Source: Brassica napus
Lineage: Eukaryota; Streptophyta; Magnoliopsida; Brassicales; Brassicaceae
DNA: 64,000 bases
Direction of reading: 5' to 3'
NCBI RefSeq assembly: GCF_020379485.1
Contig: NC_063436.1
Span: 21,946,423 to 22,010,422, forward strand
Shown here: piece after piece, positions 11,876-24,733 of the stretch
Position numbering within the stretch: the first letter of the stretch is position 1
Layout of the letters: each line of letters starts with the position of its first letter
Notes under the pieces: model-generated
Database searches by the model: none
Told to the model about the DNA's origin: nothing
The model's input: the letters and a program-made list of their open reading frames with translations, nothing else
Program-made: the position numbers and the translations under genes

Positions 11876-14800
11876 TCACACTCCAATCTTCTGACATTTA
11901 ACACCAGCATTACCACCACAAACACCTTCCAGATTAACATCACTAACATTGCCAAGAACAACCACATTATCTCCCATTGTCTTCCTCTTCGGCTTCGCCT
12001 CTTGGAGAATCAACAACACATCTCTCATCGGCGGCCGATCCGTTGGATTCCGACTTGTACACAACAATGCAATCCTCAGCATCTGCTTCATCTCTTCTCT
12101 TATGAGACTACACGACCTACCCCTGCTTTTGTCTAGCACTTCCTCTACATCTTCCTTTGTCTTCAGCTTTGATCTAACCCAATCCACGATACTATTACCT
12201 TCTCCAAATTCCGGTTCGACCGATTTTTTTCCAGTGATGATTTCTAATAGTATCACTCCAAAACTGTAGATATCACTCTTTTTATCCACTTGTAGTGTAT
12301 ATGCATACTCTATATAACCAAAACAAAACATAGTCAGAGGTTGTCGTAATCATATATATATAACCAAAACAAAAACAAGATAAAAGAGTCAGAGGTTGTC
12401 GTCATCACACGACAAGAAGAATGTTTTAACAAGCCGACAAATAAAAAAAAAGGACGAAAGTACACAATTTTAAAACTAGAGGGAAAATTAAGTAATAAAA
12501 AATAACAACGAGGGTACCTGGCGCAATATAACCGTAAGATCCGGCAACGACGGACATAGACTCATCGGTCTGAATCAACTTCGCGACGCCGAAGTCCGCC
12601 ACACGCGCCTCGAAGTCCCCGTCGAGGAGAATATTACTAGGCTTCAAATCACGGTGCACGATCACCGGATCACAGTCGTGGTGGAGGTAGCAAATCCCCT
12701 GAGCGACTCCGATCGCGATATTATACAACGCCGTCCACTCCGCCGCCGCGTTAGTCGTCTTATCCCCTCCGTGGAGGAGATCGTCCAAGCTCCCGTTGGG
12801 CATGTACTCGTACAGAAGCATCGTGCACTCCCGGTTCGAGCAGCATCCGAGGAGCCGGACGATGTTCCGGTGGCGCACGTGGCCTAGCACGTCGACCTCC
12901 GCGAGCACGCCGCTCTTCCGCCGCCGGATCTTCCCGTTCTCCTTGTTCTTCCCCCAGAGCTTCTTCACGGCGATGACCTCCCCGTTCGGCATCTCGGCCT
13001 TGTACACCGTCCCCGTCGACCCCATCCCGAGGATGTTGTCCGTCTTCGAGAGACACTCGACGACGTCGTCCGCCGTGAAGTTCAGCCTCTGGAACGCCGT
13101 CAGCTTCCACGGTCCTACCTCTCCGCCGTCGACTTTGCTTTTCTTGAAGCACCGAGCGGCGGCGACGAGGAGGAAGAACGCGGCGCCGATGGCCGCCGCC
13201 ATTATCCAGACAATAGCTCCGGCGGTTTTCTTCCGGCCGTAAATCTCCGGTTCCGTGTCGGAGCCGCAAGGCTTCCTTAGCACGTCTCCGCACAGCCCCT
13301 CGTTAGAGGAGAAGAACAACGGATTCAAATGCGTGAACGAACCGGTCGGAACCGGACCGGTTAACTGATTAAACGAAACGTTGAAAGTCGTTATGGTTTT
13401 GGAGCTTCCGAAGTCGGAGGGGATCGTACCGGTTAGGAGGTTACGAGAAAGATCCACGTCAGCAATGGAAGGAAGCGTGGAGATCTCCCAGGGGATGATT
13501 CCGGTTAAGTAGTTGCGGCTGAGGTTCAAAGAGAGAAGCTTTTCGCAGTGTCCTATGTCCCAAGGGATGGTCCCGTTGAGCGAGTTTCCTTGCAGCTCAA
13601 CCCTGTAGAAGCTCTTGCATCCCACGTAGTTAGGAACCTCACCGATCAGGTCGCTGAAACTCGCCGAGAAGATCTGCAAGTTGGGAGCTTTCCAGATATT
13701 CTCCGGTAATCTGCTGTGGAACGAGTTGCAGGAGAGGTTCAAGTACTGAAGAACAGGAGCTTCGGCGAAGTCCGATGGAATCTGGTCGGTGAATCTGTTG
13801 CTGCTCAGGTCTACGAACGTGAGGTTGTCAAGAGAGCCGAATCCTAACGGTATGGTGCCGTTTAGTCTGTTGTTTTGAGTCCTGAACCTCCAGAGAGACG
13901 TGCAGGTTGTTAAGCTCTTTGGGAGCTCGCCTTCGAGGTTGTTGGAGAAGAGGATGAGTTTGTAAAGCTTGTTGCCGTTGCAGAGAGAAGGAGGGATGGT
14001 TCCGGTGAATGAGTTGTTGGAGACGTCTAAAGTCTCGAGCTTTCCGTTTGTTCCGAGCTTCTGCGGTAAAGCTCCGGTGAAGTTGTTGTTCCAGAGAGAC
14101 AATGTGGTTAGCTCAGGGAGCTCCCCGATGCCTTCGGGGACTTCCCCTGAGAGGTTGTTGCTGATTACGCTAAACCACGTGAGATTCTTTAAGGAAGAGA
14201 AGCCTGGAGGGATGGTGCCTGAGAGCTGGTTGCTTGATAAATCTAGTGACTTTAGAGATTTTAAGTTGCTGTAACTCTCTGGGATTGCGCCGGTGAAGCC
14301 GTTGGAGAAGAGGAGCAAAGTCTCGAGCTTTGTGAGGTTTCCGAGTTCTTGAGGGAGAGAGCCAGAGAGAGTGCAGTTGGAGACGTCAAGGTACTTAAGG
14401 TTCGAGAGTGATGAGAATTCAGAAGGTATGTTTCCTGTGAACTGATTGTAACCGATCTCGATGTGTTGGAGGTTTGGTAGGAAGCCTAATCTCGGAGGTA
14501 AACCACCTCCGAGAAGGTTTCCGGCTAAATGGATAAACTTTAGTCTCTGTAAACCACCGTAAGCAGCAGGTATCTCTCCTTCGAAGTAGCTACCACCGAG
14601 GTTAAGCTCTTCCAAGAAACGGAGACGAGCCACTTCCAAAGGCAACAAGCCTTCGAAGTTGTTGCTGAAGGCGTTGAAGACTCTTAAGAACTTGAGCTTG
14701 GAGATTCCAGGAGGGAAACTTGATTCAAAGGAGTTATGGCTGATGTCAAGAGTGGTGAGCTTGGTGAGGTCAAAGAGAGAAGTGGGAAACGGACCCACCA

Positions 14801-15134
14801 AGGAGTTCTTACTGAGGTTCAAGTAGAGCAAGCTCGATGACAAGTAACGAATCTGTTGAGGAAGATGGCCTGTGAGGTTCCGGTTAGAGAGGTCAAGAGA
14901 AATGACTTGAGCCGTTGCATTGTCGCAGACTACACCGGACCAAGAACACCAAACGGCGCCGTTTTGGTTATCGGTGACTTTCCAGTCTTGAAAGGCAGAG
15001 GGAGAGGGGGAGAGAGATGTTTTGAGGGAAATGAGAGAGGAGAGCTGAGGTGAAAGCTTGAGAGATAAGGAAGAGAAAGGAAGAAGAAGGATAAAGAGAT
15101 GAACAAGAGAAAGAGAAGTGTTCTTCTTGTTCAT
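11876..15134 (-). CDS. PXY: PXY/TDR leucine-rich repeat receptor kinase
   Basis: Plasma-membrane receptor that in Arabidopsis perceives the CLE peptide TDIF and maintains the vascular cambium through WOX4 and BIN2-type kinases. Two exons, 12518-15134 and 11876-12309, give 1016 residues; the 208-base intron falls in the activation segment after GSYGYIAP. I chose the ATG at 15134 (MNKKNTSLS plus hydrophobic signal peptide) over one 26 codons upstream because it matches the known start. It has the N-terminal cap with WCSWSGVVCD, about 22 LRRs, a juxtamembrane CGSD, a transmembrane helix (AIVWIMAAAIGAAFFLLVAA), then a kinase with the glycine loop GMGSTGTVYK, IAVKKLW, HRDLKPSN and DFGVAK. All catalytic residues are present. 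Nearly colinear with At5g61480; identification is confident. Confidence 0.96.
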
Positions 15135-16514
15135 GGCTTTTTTAGGAAAAAGAAAGTGAAAAGATTGTCTGAATAAGTGAGGTGAAGTTGAGAAAGGCTT
15201 TAGGGTTAACAATGGTGGATATAAGGGTTTGAAGAAGGTGAAGAAGGAGAAGAGAAGAAGTCATCATGAAGGTGATGATTGTGGAGTGCGTCTAATGGTC
15301 TGGCTTTTGTTGGTTAAGGGCATTATGGTTTGTGTGGGGAAGAAAAGAAAAGACGAACTCAATCCATTTTCCACTCTTCTTTTACTTTTCTTACCTTTTT
15401 CAAAATTACTTACTTCTTATTTTAATACTTGTTCCTTCTTTATTGGTTGTTGGTTAAGGCATTCTGTTATGTCATACATAAACAATTAATATTTATAATC
15501 CATTTGTTTGTAATTGTTGAGCAAACAAAATTCCTATGAATTACTAATTACAATTTTGTTTTATTTAATAAAACATTATTTGTCAAACTATTTTATAATA
15601 TGCATGCATTATATAGGTCTATTTTTTTTGTTCCCATCATACAAATTACAATACTGGCTTCTGGGTGGAGATCTTTGAAAATCAGAAACCAAATCAACAT
15701 GCCACTCATTCTTATTAAAAATACATTATTTACATTTTAGATTTGTCTGCATCTTATTTTTACCTCTTTTAAATTATTTTTCCATTTTTGGTTTTCTTTT
15801 TGAAACCATTTGCAGACAAATTGAATGTTTATTGGAATGTATAGAACATGCATACATACATACACACACAAGAAATGTGTATATAAGTAAGTGAAAGTGG
15901 GCTGTATGTATCTCAGTCACTCACAGGATCCAATAAAGCTAAATTCCTCTGTTACTCCACTAACTCTCAAAGCCCACTTTGTATATTTATTAAATACGAA
16001 ATTTTTATTTATTTATAAAAAATACATTCAAACTAGTATGATTTATTCGAACACCAATTCTGGCGCCCAAAAAGATTCAAGGTTCTTCAAGGCTTCAAGC
16101 AATCCATCACACCATTCAGTTCATACGTATAGTCGATTAGATATACGCGTGCATCTCTTTAGTACTTTTAATAAATAAAAACAAATAACCCAGAGTTACT
16201 TGCTTTCAATTAGTTGACACAATAATCTTATCATTATCATTGAAATCTTAGTGAAAAGATGTACATATTGTTCTTTTGGTTTGCATAATGACTCCTTTAT
16301 ATAGCTATTAGATCACTGTAGATTAGTTAAAAAAGAATCTTTTCAATTAGTTGTCTTGCATGTCTTATTTACGAATTCGGTTAATTTTCAAATAAATTAA
16401 CAACATTATGAAATATTTTTATATTCACTCTGTAACATTTTCATGTAATTCTTAAGATAGCTCAATGACATGGTCATGTTCTACTAAAAACATACTTTTA
16501 TCTCATTTTGATTA

Positions 16515-16558
16515 ATCTACAAGTGTGTTAGTCAAAAAATAAAATGATCTACAAGTGT
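16515..16558 (+). repeat. Tail-only retroinsertion scar C
   Basis: ATCTACAAGTGT occurs at 16515-16526 and 16547-16558. The 20 bases between are GTTAGTC followed by an A-rich tail interrupted once by T and ending TG. Confidence 0.45.
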
Positions 16559-17470
16559 ATATATGTGATTGTAAGTTTGTCATAATGGACATTTATTTAA
16601 ATTCATGGTTTCTAACATTTTTCATGTATTTTTTAAAAGATCTCAATCACATGCACAGCCGATCCTGGCATCAAACGAGTGAAGCAGTTGCTTGCGGCTG
16701 TTTATTTTATGAATAAATTCCGGCGACATATTTTCAAAATTCTCCTTAGTTTAGTGGCAAAGCTCACATATCTCCCATTCTTCATTTTCTGGGTTGGACT
16801 ATCAGTGGTTAGCCACATTTTTTTTTTGCTTCCGATTTTAAATGACCGGCTCTGATCACAGGTTTCTTTTCTACTTTAGATATTTTTGGTCTCATTTTAA
16901 ACATTTAATACTGCTAGGAGGAGATCCAAACTTTGCCTTTTTCTTGTATATTTTTCGGACACGATGGCTTTCTCTTATTATATATTATTTATTTTCATTG
17001 TTAACATTCTTTGAGAAAACAATATAGTATTATTTTTGTCAGTGCTGTATATATAAAGTTATAGCTGTAGAAATTGACTTAGAGGCATTATAAGGATTGT
17101 GTAATGATGGTTGCTTGCCATTATAGATTCACTTTTCATCATCAGGCTGGGTGAAACTAATATCTCACATATATTCCATTTACCCCTAAAAGTTCAAAAA
17201 CTATCATCATTAATCTTCAACTAATCACCTAAATTATCGCCAATGTACAAAATCTCCAAGGTACATACATGAGCGGTGAGCAAAATGCATTAATTAACTG
17301 CGAACACAAAATGATAGACATTTTTTTTTGAAAAAATACACACATTATACTGCATGTAGTTTCATTTTCCTTATATCCTAACATCGCTGCATGCACAGTA
17401 TGAATATACACATGCATTTGCGTGAAGTGTTTATTTTACGTTCAAATGATTTTATAGCCTATATGAATAT

Positions 17471-17512
17471 AATGTAGCCTTGATTTCTCAAAAAAAAAAA
17501 ATGTAGCCTTGA
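17471..17512 (+). repeat. Tail-only retroinsertion scar D
   Basis: AATGTAGCCTTGA occurs at 17471-17483 and 17500-17512. The insert is TTTCTC plus about a dozen A's. Confidence 0.6.
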
Positions 17513-18899
17513 AGTAGAATGATATACGTTTTACAAACTCGTCCTATTAGGACCAATGGTCCAAAATTTTCTGAATTCTTTTGTAAAAAATAAATAGATA
17601 GCAATAATGAGAATAATGTGTAGAAGCATGCGTCATTTGATTTCTCTTTTGTTAGTGTTTTGTTGTCACGCGTGTCTTTTTCGCAACAACAGTGTAGTAT
17701 GTTTTGCCTTTTATCATATGACGGTTCCACCCCCAACTGAACTATAGGATATATGAGATTTTGCAATATGAATTAGAGTTTGATGCAGTGCAGGTGCTCT
17801 TGGTTTGGATGCAGGTGTTCTTGGTTTGTTTTATTAAATGCAAGGATTCTTAGGTTTAGAGGTTGACTAAAATATTTAGACTTACACAGAATGAGGGTTT
17901 TACCATTTGTTTTTTGAAAGAATCCGCACACAAACTGAAGTGTCAAAGAGAAATAGGATTGAACGTTTGCTTATGACGGAATCATTATTATATATTTTTA
18001 ACATTTGGTAGGAAGAAAATCGTGTTTATACATTAAAATACACAACATTTCATGATGGTAAGAAAAAATATTTTAATGATTGTAATGTTCGAAATGTTTC
18101 GGTGCTGGATTGTGATTTCTTGGTGAAATTATATTGGAAAGTTTTCTTACACAATAACGGGATTAAATCCCACTATTAAAAAATGTTTGAACAGCAGCTA
18201 AGTATTTCGAATTGAGTTAGACATAAAGATTTTGATTGGATATATGTATTCAAGTTATTTTGTTTGTATATGTAAAACATATTCATTTTTATATATTTTT
18301 TCTGGTTTCACAAAAAAAAAATTTTCTATATTTTAAGATATTTTGTATTTAAAAAATAATAATAATTAAAAATATGTAAATTGATTAAATATAATTGGTT
18401 GACGGTAACTAGAAAATATACAATAAAATTATATAACAAATTTAATATAACTAATTATCATATTTTAATATGTATAAATACTCTTAAAAATTTAACAACG
18501 GATTAGAGGAAAATTATTTAAATTTGGAAGTACACTACAAACAAAAAAAGGTGGATTAGAAAGGAACAATAGTAATAAAAGTTTCCTCAAGAGAATGATG
18601 AAAGAATTGAACATTCTTCAAAAGTAAACAAGAGGATGAAATAAAGAGAAAAAGATAACGATTGATGGGAGTGAGGCCATTTCAATATATAATATGATAT
18701 AATGTGACTACTTTTTATAAACTTTTTTTATTAGAAATACCACCGTTAGTGTTATTTTATTTGACATTTGTTATATCACACTTTTCGATTTTATTTCATG
18801 TTCATAATGAAACGATTTGTCATAGTGTGAATATCAAGCCTCATTCCTTTTCAATCTCTTATTACAAATCACTAGATTTTTTAACCGCGCTACGCGCGG

Positions 18900-20150
18900 A
18901 TAAGATATTATATGTATTTCTCAATTCTAAAAAAATATAATGTATAATACTGTATTACATTATTTAAAGAATATAAAATAAGATTACATAACATAAATAT
19001 ATTTTTAAAATTTTCTTTGTGGAAATCATTATGTTGTTTGATTGTTGTACTTGATTCACATATTTGCATAGTTATTTGTGATAGATGAATAACTATATTT
19101 TTATTATCAGTAAATAATATATATTTATTATATAATATAAGAAAAATAAAATTATATTTTTTTAAAACAAACTTGTCTGATGTAGGGACTCGGTTATAGA
19201 CATATCATATTCAAATGAGACATTTTACAGTTATCAATCTTCTTAACATTCAAGAAACAAATCTGAATATCAAAACAATATCTCATACGATCTCTTTGTG
19301 GAATAACTGCTCTGAAGAAATTGAATTTAGGCATCAAAAAGGACTGAAAATGGATGTGCATATGTGTTATCTAAGTCAGTTTTACAAAGTACTATTCATA
19401 ATTCATATATCATTTATGTCCATCCTATTTTTTGTCCATATTTTCTTAAACATCTTGAAATAACTGATGCTAATTAATAATAAACTTTTGGATGGCAAAA
19501 AAAGAGTCAAAATTGTCTAATTATTGCTTAATTTGTCTAACTGATATATATGTATTTCTCAATTCTAAAAAAATAATGTATAATATTGTATTACATTATT
19601 TAAAGAATATAAAATAAGACTACATAACATAAATATATTTTTTAAATTTTCTTTGTGGAAATCATTATGTTGTTTGATTGTAGTACTTGATTCACATATT
19701 TGCATAGATATTTGTGATAGATGAATAATTATATTTTTATTATCAGTAAATAATATATATTTATTATATAATATAAGAAAAATAAAATTATTTACTTTTT
19801 AAACAAAGTTGTCTCATGTTGGAGATTCGGTTATAGACATATAATATTCGAAGGAGACATTTTTACAGTTATCAATCTTCTTAACATTCAAGAAACAAAT
19901 CTGAATATCAAAACAATATCTCATACGATCTTTTTGTGGAATAACTGCTCTGAAGAAATTGAATTTAGACATCAAAAAGGTTGGAAATGATGTGCAGATG
20001 TGTTATCTAAGTCAGCTTTACAAAGTACTACTATTCATAGTTCATATATCATTTAAGTCCATCCTTTCTTAAACATCTTGAAATAACTGATGCTAATTAA
20101 TAATACATTTTTGGCTGGCAAAAAAAATTAAATTTGTCTAATTATCGTTT
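18900..20150. repeat. Internal ~600-base direct duplication in the Helitron
   Basis: Both copies contain TATGTATTTCTCAATTCTAA, AACAAATCTGAATATCAAAA and GGAATAACTGCTCTGAAGAA in the same order and spacing. Differences are scattered substitutions and one-to-few-base indels, so the copies arose by one duplication followed by drift. Confidence 0.85.
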
Positions 20151-20796
20151 AAATATTTTATTAATATTGTCTAAGAAGCTTTCAATTGATATCATAGTTT
20201 AATTTTTATTAGTTTTTTTTGTTAATTTTAGGATTTTTTGTATTTAAGATTTTTTTCCATATTAAGCTTATATTTCTTTCACATAATATATATATATATA
20301 TATGTCATAAAAATTACCATCAAATCAGTTTTACTTTTTTATTATTTTATTTTTAATGAAAATACACTTTTAAATAATTTAATTTAAAATAAAATTATAT
20401 ATTAATTTGTTGTATTCTAACAATTTGATTGATTTAATTAATTTGCTTTGGTGGATAACTTAAAAAGTTTTCATATGAATCGGGGAAAGCAAGCTTATGT
20501 TGTTATATTATATTTATTTGTGTATATAGAATCTTGTGTATATAGAATCGGGGAAAGCAAGCTCATGTAAACGTACTTTTACAAAAGTCTTAACTTTGTC
20601 ACGAAAACAAAAATCTATGCTTTTTCATATTTGTCAATGTTCTCACACTTTCAAAGAATATATTAGCTTAGTCACTTTCTTATTTTTTTTACAAAACAAA
20701 ATATCGAAGTCTTGAAAGTTGAATCCATATTATTGTAAATGTACATAAGAGTTTGTGATTACATATTTAGTGATTCTTGTATATGTGTTCAAGAAA

Positions 20797-20868
20797 GTTT
20801 CAATGGCTTAGCGGTATATGCTCTATATTTATGTCATACTAACCCGGGTTCGATCCTGTCCTTTGCAT
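20797..20868 (+). other. Degenerate tRNA-like sequence
   Basis: The sequence has an A-box-like TGGCTTAGCGG and a B box GGTTCGATCC at tRNA-like spacing, followed by CCTTTGCA and a T run. The T-arm stem does not pair properly and I cannot form an acceptor stem, so this is not a working tRNA gene. It could be a tRNA-derived SINE head or a captured internal promoter; the T run would end a polymerase III transcript. Confidence 0.5.
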
Positions 20869-21441
20869 TTTTTTTTCATTTTTTACGAAAAAATAAATGA
20901 GATGACGTGGCAACTTCGGGCTCTCTGATTGGATGATTATATATGCTGATGTGGACACTCTAAGAGGGGTTTATATCTCCCTTTTAGTATAGTATAGATA
21001 TGATTAATGTATTTATATACTATAAAATGACAATGTAAAGTCCATATGAGCTTTAATTTTGTTCAAAATGAACTAACTAGTTCAAATAAAACAACTAACT
21101 ACGGAACGTCAATAATATCTAAGTTAATTATGCAAAAGGAGTTACACTCACAATCTAAAAATAAATACATACATTTATATTGAAATAAATAAATAATTAT
21201 CATGTAGCCATTTATTAGATGAACAAATATTTTATCCGTAACTTCAATCAGTTAATTTTGTGTGTAGTATATACATTTTCTCAAAGGATAAACAAACACT
21301 TTCGCTTATATGGTTGAAAAGAATTTTTTTTTTGTCAACCCCATCACAATTAACAGAAGATGATTTGACACTAATTTCCATATTCCTCACATAAAGCCAG
21401 ATTAGATGTCAGTTTTGCCATATAGTTTAAGCAGTCTGACC

Positions 21442-21481
21442 CGTATTAGTTTTTTTCTTGTTAAGACACTCGTATTAGTTT
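21442..21481 (-). repeat. Tail-only retroinsertion scar E
   Basis: CGTATTAGTTT occurs at 21442-21452 and 21471-21481. Between are T's and CTTGTTAAGACACT; on the minus strand this reads AGTGTCTTAACAAG followed by A's. Confidence 0.5.
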
Positions 21482-22529
21482 ATAATATTTGAACAAATTT
21501 AATATACATGGCCCATGCTTTTATTTTGTCATATGTGTTGTGGGCACAGAGACGCTTTAGCTTGAAGTTATGAGCACATTTAAAGTGGCAATAATGCATT
21601 ATCATTCACCTATGAAATTCCATAACATTTTCAAAGTTGTTAAGCAGATTAGATGGTAGAGCCAATGAACAAAAACAAACAAAATTAATTTATCAAAATA
21701 TGTAATCATGTTGTTCATGGAAAAGAGATGGTATACTTTTTGGAAATAGATGAGTATTCATTCCCACGGGATTCTGAATCAACAACCCTAATCATCATTT
21801 TCATTACAAAACCTTGTCTTTTCTTTAATTTATGCCACATTTTCAAAACAAAATGTTATGATTGTGGGGTGAAAATGGTGGAGAGTTGGAGGACAGCCCA
21901 TATGCCCATTGACCTTTCCTTTTTTCTGTAACCAGAGTGGATTTTTGTTCTTATTCACTCTTCTATAAGCTGAAGCTGATGTAAAAACTGAAGTTAGTAG
22001 TCTACACAATTAATTTTGTGTATTAACACACAATATATACATTTCTTGAATCCTAGCTTATGAGTTCTGAATTATAACGGGCCCAAGTTGTTCATATATT
22101 ACGAGATAAGAATTAACCAGTTTTTCTCGTATCTTGTGGAACCAACATTTTGGAAAGACTTGAATAGACAGAAATGGTAACTTCTGAAACCCTATCAACA
22201 GAAAGATGAGGAAAAAACATATAGATCTTGAGATTGTTTCGTATACAACCAAATTATAAATGATTTGGTCGTTGAAACGGTGGAAAAGTCATTTTCCACA
22301 ACCAAATAACAAGTAGGAACTTGGAACCTGAAGATTGCAGTTTACATTCTAAGTGGGGTCAAAGTTTATTTACAACATGAAGTTTATATTAATAAGAACT
22401 GGTGGGTTACAAACTGTAGTAACCACATCCGGAAGTCCTAAAGATTATTGTAATATTCTTCGATGCCTTTAGCTAGCAACAAAACATTTTCTTTTTATAT
22501 CTGCACTCTGAGATAGTAGTATAAGCTCA

Positions 22530-22580
22530 AAGATTATGGTAACACTTTTTTTTTTGTAACTTAAGATTATGGTAACACTT
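22530..22580 (-). repeat. Tail-only retroinsertion scar F
   Basis: The 18-base repeat AAGATTATGGTAACACTT is perfect at 22530-22547 and 22563-22580. The insert is a T run plus GTAACTT, which on the minus strand reads AAGTTAC then A's. Confidence 0.65.
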
Positions 22581-22806
22581 CGTTACCTTTCTTATCAGAA
22601 TCAAGACTTTCATTCACAGTATAAAATCAAATATTTTCGAACATTTTATAACTTTCATATGACAATTCTTATTTTTTGTCTTTGATTCCGGCTACAACAG
22701 TATGACTGTTTTATCCTAATTCAAAGTTCAAACAACATATTCTTATTTCATAACAATATTTATTAGTGTTAATAAACCAACTTCCATGATAATTTTATCT
22801 GATGTG

Positions 22807-23410
22807 TGTGATATAACAAACTAAGTCCCACATTGGAGAATTAGACAAGGAGTGTCTAATATATAAAGAGATGTCCAACTCTAATAGTACGAGGCCTTTT
22901 GGGATGGAAACCAAAAGTAAATCCATGCGGGCTTGCCAATTAGGCCCAAAGTGGACAATATCGTACTAATCGGATAATACATAGTTGGACACGAGATTTC
23001 ACAATCCCAACAATTGGTATCAGAGCCGGTTGACGAGAAATCTGCAAGAAAGATCGAAATACCCTTTGAGTAATAAATGAGTGATGAATGGGTATCCTAT
23101 GAGTTAGGAATGAGAGGTGTGTGGCAGAAATCAAGTCAGAAGATTTTGGAAGTCAGTTGTGGGACACGAGATGAAAGTGATTCTTAGTTTGAAGGGGAGA
23201 ATGTGATATAACAAACTAAGTCCCACATTGGAGAATTAGACAAGGAGTGTCTAATATATAAAGAGATGTCCAACTCTAATAGTACGAGACCTTTTGGGAT
23301 GGAAACCAAAAGTAAATCCATGCGGGCTTGCCAATTAAGCCCAAAGTGGACAATATCGTATTAATAATCGGATAATACAGAGTTGGATACGGGATTTCAT
23401 AATCACAACA
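22807..23410 (+). mobile_element. TRIM: terminal-repeat retrotransposon in miniature
   Basis: Two direct LTRs, 22807-23013 and 23202-23410, start TGTGATATAAC and end CAACA. Just inside the left LTR is TGGTATCAGAGCC (23016-23028), the primer-binding site complementary to initiator methionine tRNA; just inside the right LTR is a purine tract GAAGGGGAGAA. The element is flanked by the 5-base duplication ATGTG (22802-22806 and 23411-23415). The internal region is under 200 bases and codes for nothing, so it must have used proteins of other elements. By eye the LTRs differ at about eight positions plus a short indel, so it is moderately old. Each LTR contains ATATATAAAG, a possible TATA box. Confidence 0.93.
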
Positions 23411-23668
23411 ATGTGCAACCTTTACTATGGAGCTCCACGACGATCTGGCCCGATTACGGGTTTAAAGAGCAATTATAAAGGTAACGGGTTTGTTTATTCA
23501 TATTGTACAAGTATACGGCTAATTTAGAAACGTACAAAAGTATGAGACCTTAAAAAAAGTATGTAAGAAAAATAATAACTGTTCCATTATTAAACACTTT
23601 TGTAATAACTTGCAAGTAATAGTAAGCGCCGTTTCCGGCTTACAGAGCAAGAAAACTAGGCGGCGAAA

Positions 23669-24733
23669 ATGGACATCAGAATCCTTAACGGTGGCGGCGG
23701 AGAGCAGCTGGAGACTTTCGAAGAAGCTGGTGCTGCTACAGCGACCAATCTCGGCAATAAGAAACCATCCATGTCACCATCAGTTTCCTCGTCCTCTGTC
23801 TCTTCTTCCACATCGGTGGGGAGAGCTGAGCCGGTGATTGATTCGTTTGAGGAGGAGGATGAGTTTGAGTGGGTGGCTGTTGAAAGAGAGGATAAAGCTC
23901 CGGAGATTGAGGAAGTTGAGCATGCTTTCTCTGCACTTCAACTGTGAGTTTTGAAAGGTTGTTTCTTTACATGTATTAAGGGTTCTCAAGATTAAAAAGG
24001 AAGTCATCTTTATATGTTAGGATGTTCAATGAAGATGATGGTGATAAATCAGAAGACCAAGTTTCAGATCAGTCGGAGTTTGTAGATTGGATTGAGCCTC
24101 CATTGCAGCTCTGCAATACTAGTCTTCTGCAGCCTTATATGCTGGACAGATTCTACGACGCCTTTCATCTGTTTCAGACGGATCCCTCAGTTCAGGTTCT
24201 GTATTGTTTGATAGCTGTCTTGAGTTCCATCATTTGCTAAAGATGTTTGAAAAGAAACATTTGGTGTCTACTGTTGTTTGCAGAGAATGGTTATGTCATT
24301 GGCTTCAGACAGGGCTGTTTGGGATGCGGTGATGAACAATGAGGTTGTCCGTGAGCTCATTACCAACGGTAAGAGATATATAAAAGTGGACTGTTGTTGG
24401 GTTCTAAACGATGATGATTATGTGAATACTTTTCATTGATTTTATAAAGCAGCTGAGAGTGACAGGTCAGAAGAAGAGACTGTTTTATCCGTGAACTTCA
24501 TAAGGAGGCTGCTTCAGAGAAGTGCCGTCAAAATCATGGACGCAATGGAAGTAGTCACAAAGTACGTCACCGACCTCTTCAGTGGAGATGATGATACGGT
24601 TGTTCCTGGAGATGAGACGGTTGTGTTAGCCACAGGTGCTGCGCCAGCAATAGAGAAGCTTCAGATGACGGTTCTGCTCACCATTGTTGTTTTGCTTATC
24701 GTGTTCATAACCAGAGCCACAAGAGCTAGATAG
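23669..24733 (+). CDS. Tail-anchored membrane protein of unknown function
   Basis: Four exons, 23669-23943, 24021-24195, 24284-24368 and 24453-24733, join in frame to 271 residues. The N-terminal half is Ser- and Glu-rich (SVSSSSVSSST, FEEEDEFEWVAVE). The middle holds SEFVDWIEPP and a helical stretch with MSLASDRAVWDAVMNNE that may be a conserved interaction segment. The C-terminus has one hydrophobic helix (MTVLLTIVVLLIVFI) followed by TRATRAR, the arrangement of a tail-anchored protein facing the cytosol. By position and appearance it matches the Arabidopsis gene next to PXY, At5g61490; I know of no established function. The TRIM ends 258 bases before the start codon. Confidence 0.85.

Larger units (their letters stand above)
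15135..18871. other. Long spacer upstream of PXY
   Basis: The part next to 15135 should hold the PXY promoter and 5' leader. The rest is AT-rich without a recognisable gene; open frames such as 15229-15489 and 15891-16178 lack coding character. A CATA/CACA microsatellite lies at about 15849-15870. Two small retroinsertion scars lie at 16515-16558 and 17471-17512. A short stretch near 16655-16715 resembles hAT-MITE ends but has no partner. Confidence 0.5.
18872..20998 (-). mobile_element. Non-autonomous Helitron, 2.1 kb
   Basis: Read on the minus strand, the element starts TCTATACTATACTAAAAG at 20998 and ends in CTAG at 18872. Nine bases before that CTAG is a hairpin CCGCGC-GTA-GCGCGG (18885-18899). 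It lies between A and T, as Helitrons require, with no target duplication. There is no RepHel protein. Inside, a block of about 600 bases is duplicated in direct order (about 18900-19535 and 19546-20150) with a few percent divergence, and a tRNA-like sequence lies near the 5' end. Confidence 0.85.
20999..22806. other. AT-rich spacer
   Basis: No gene recognised. It contains two tail-only insertion scars (21442-21481 and 22530-22580). Open frames at 21728-21931 and 22058-22252 look like chance. Confidence 0.5.

Noticed and set aside
12760..13293. Arg-rich 177-residue open frame overlapping the PXY kinase exon
   Set aside because: It is an alternative frame of the GC-rich kinase exon, with no recognisable domain and compositional bias typical of shadows.
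16640..16720. hAT-MITE relic (CAGCCGATCCTGGCATC)
   Set aside because: It resembles the inner ends of such elements, but no opposite end or target duplication could be found.
18300..18345. Further tail-only scar (GTTTCAC plus A run)
   Set aside because: The flanking words TTTTTCTGG and TTTTCTATA are too short and AT-rich to count as a duplication.
20797..20868. Functional tRNA gene
   Set aside because: A and B boxes are present but the T-arm and acceptor stems do not pair.
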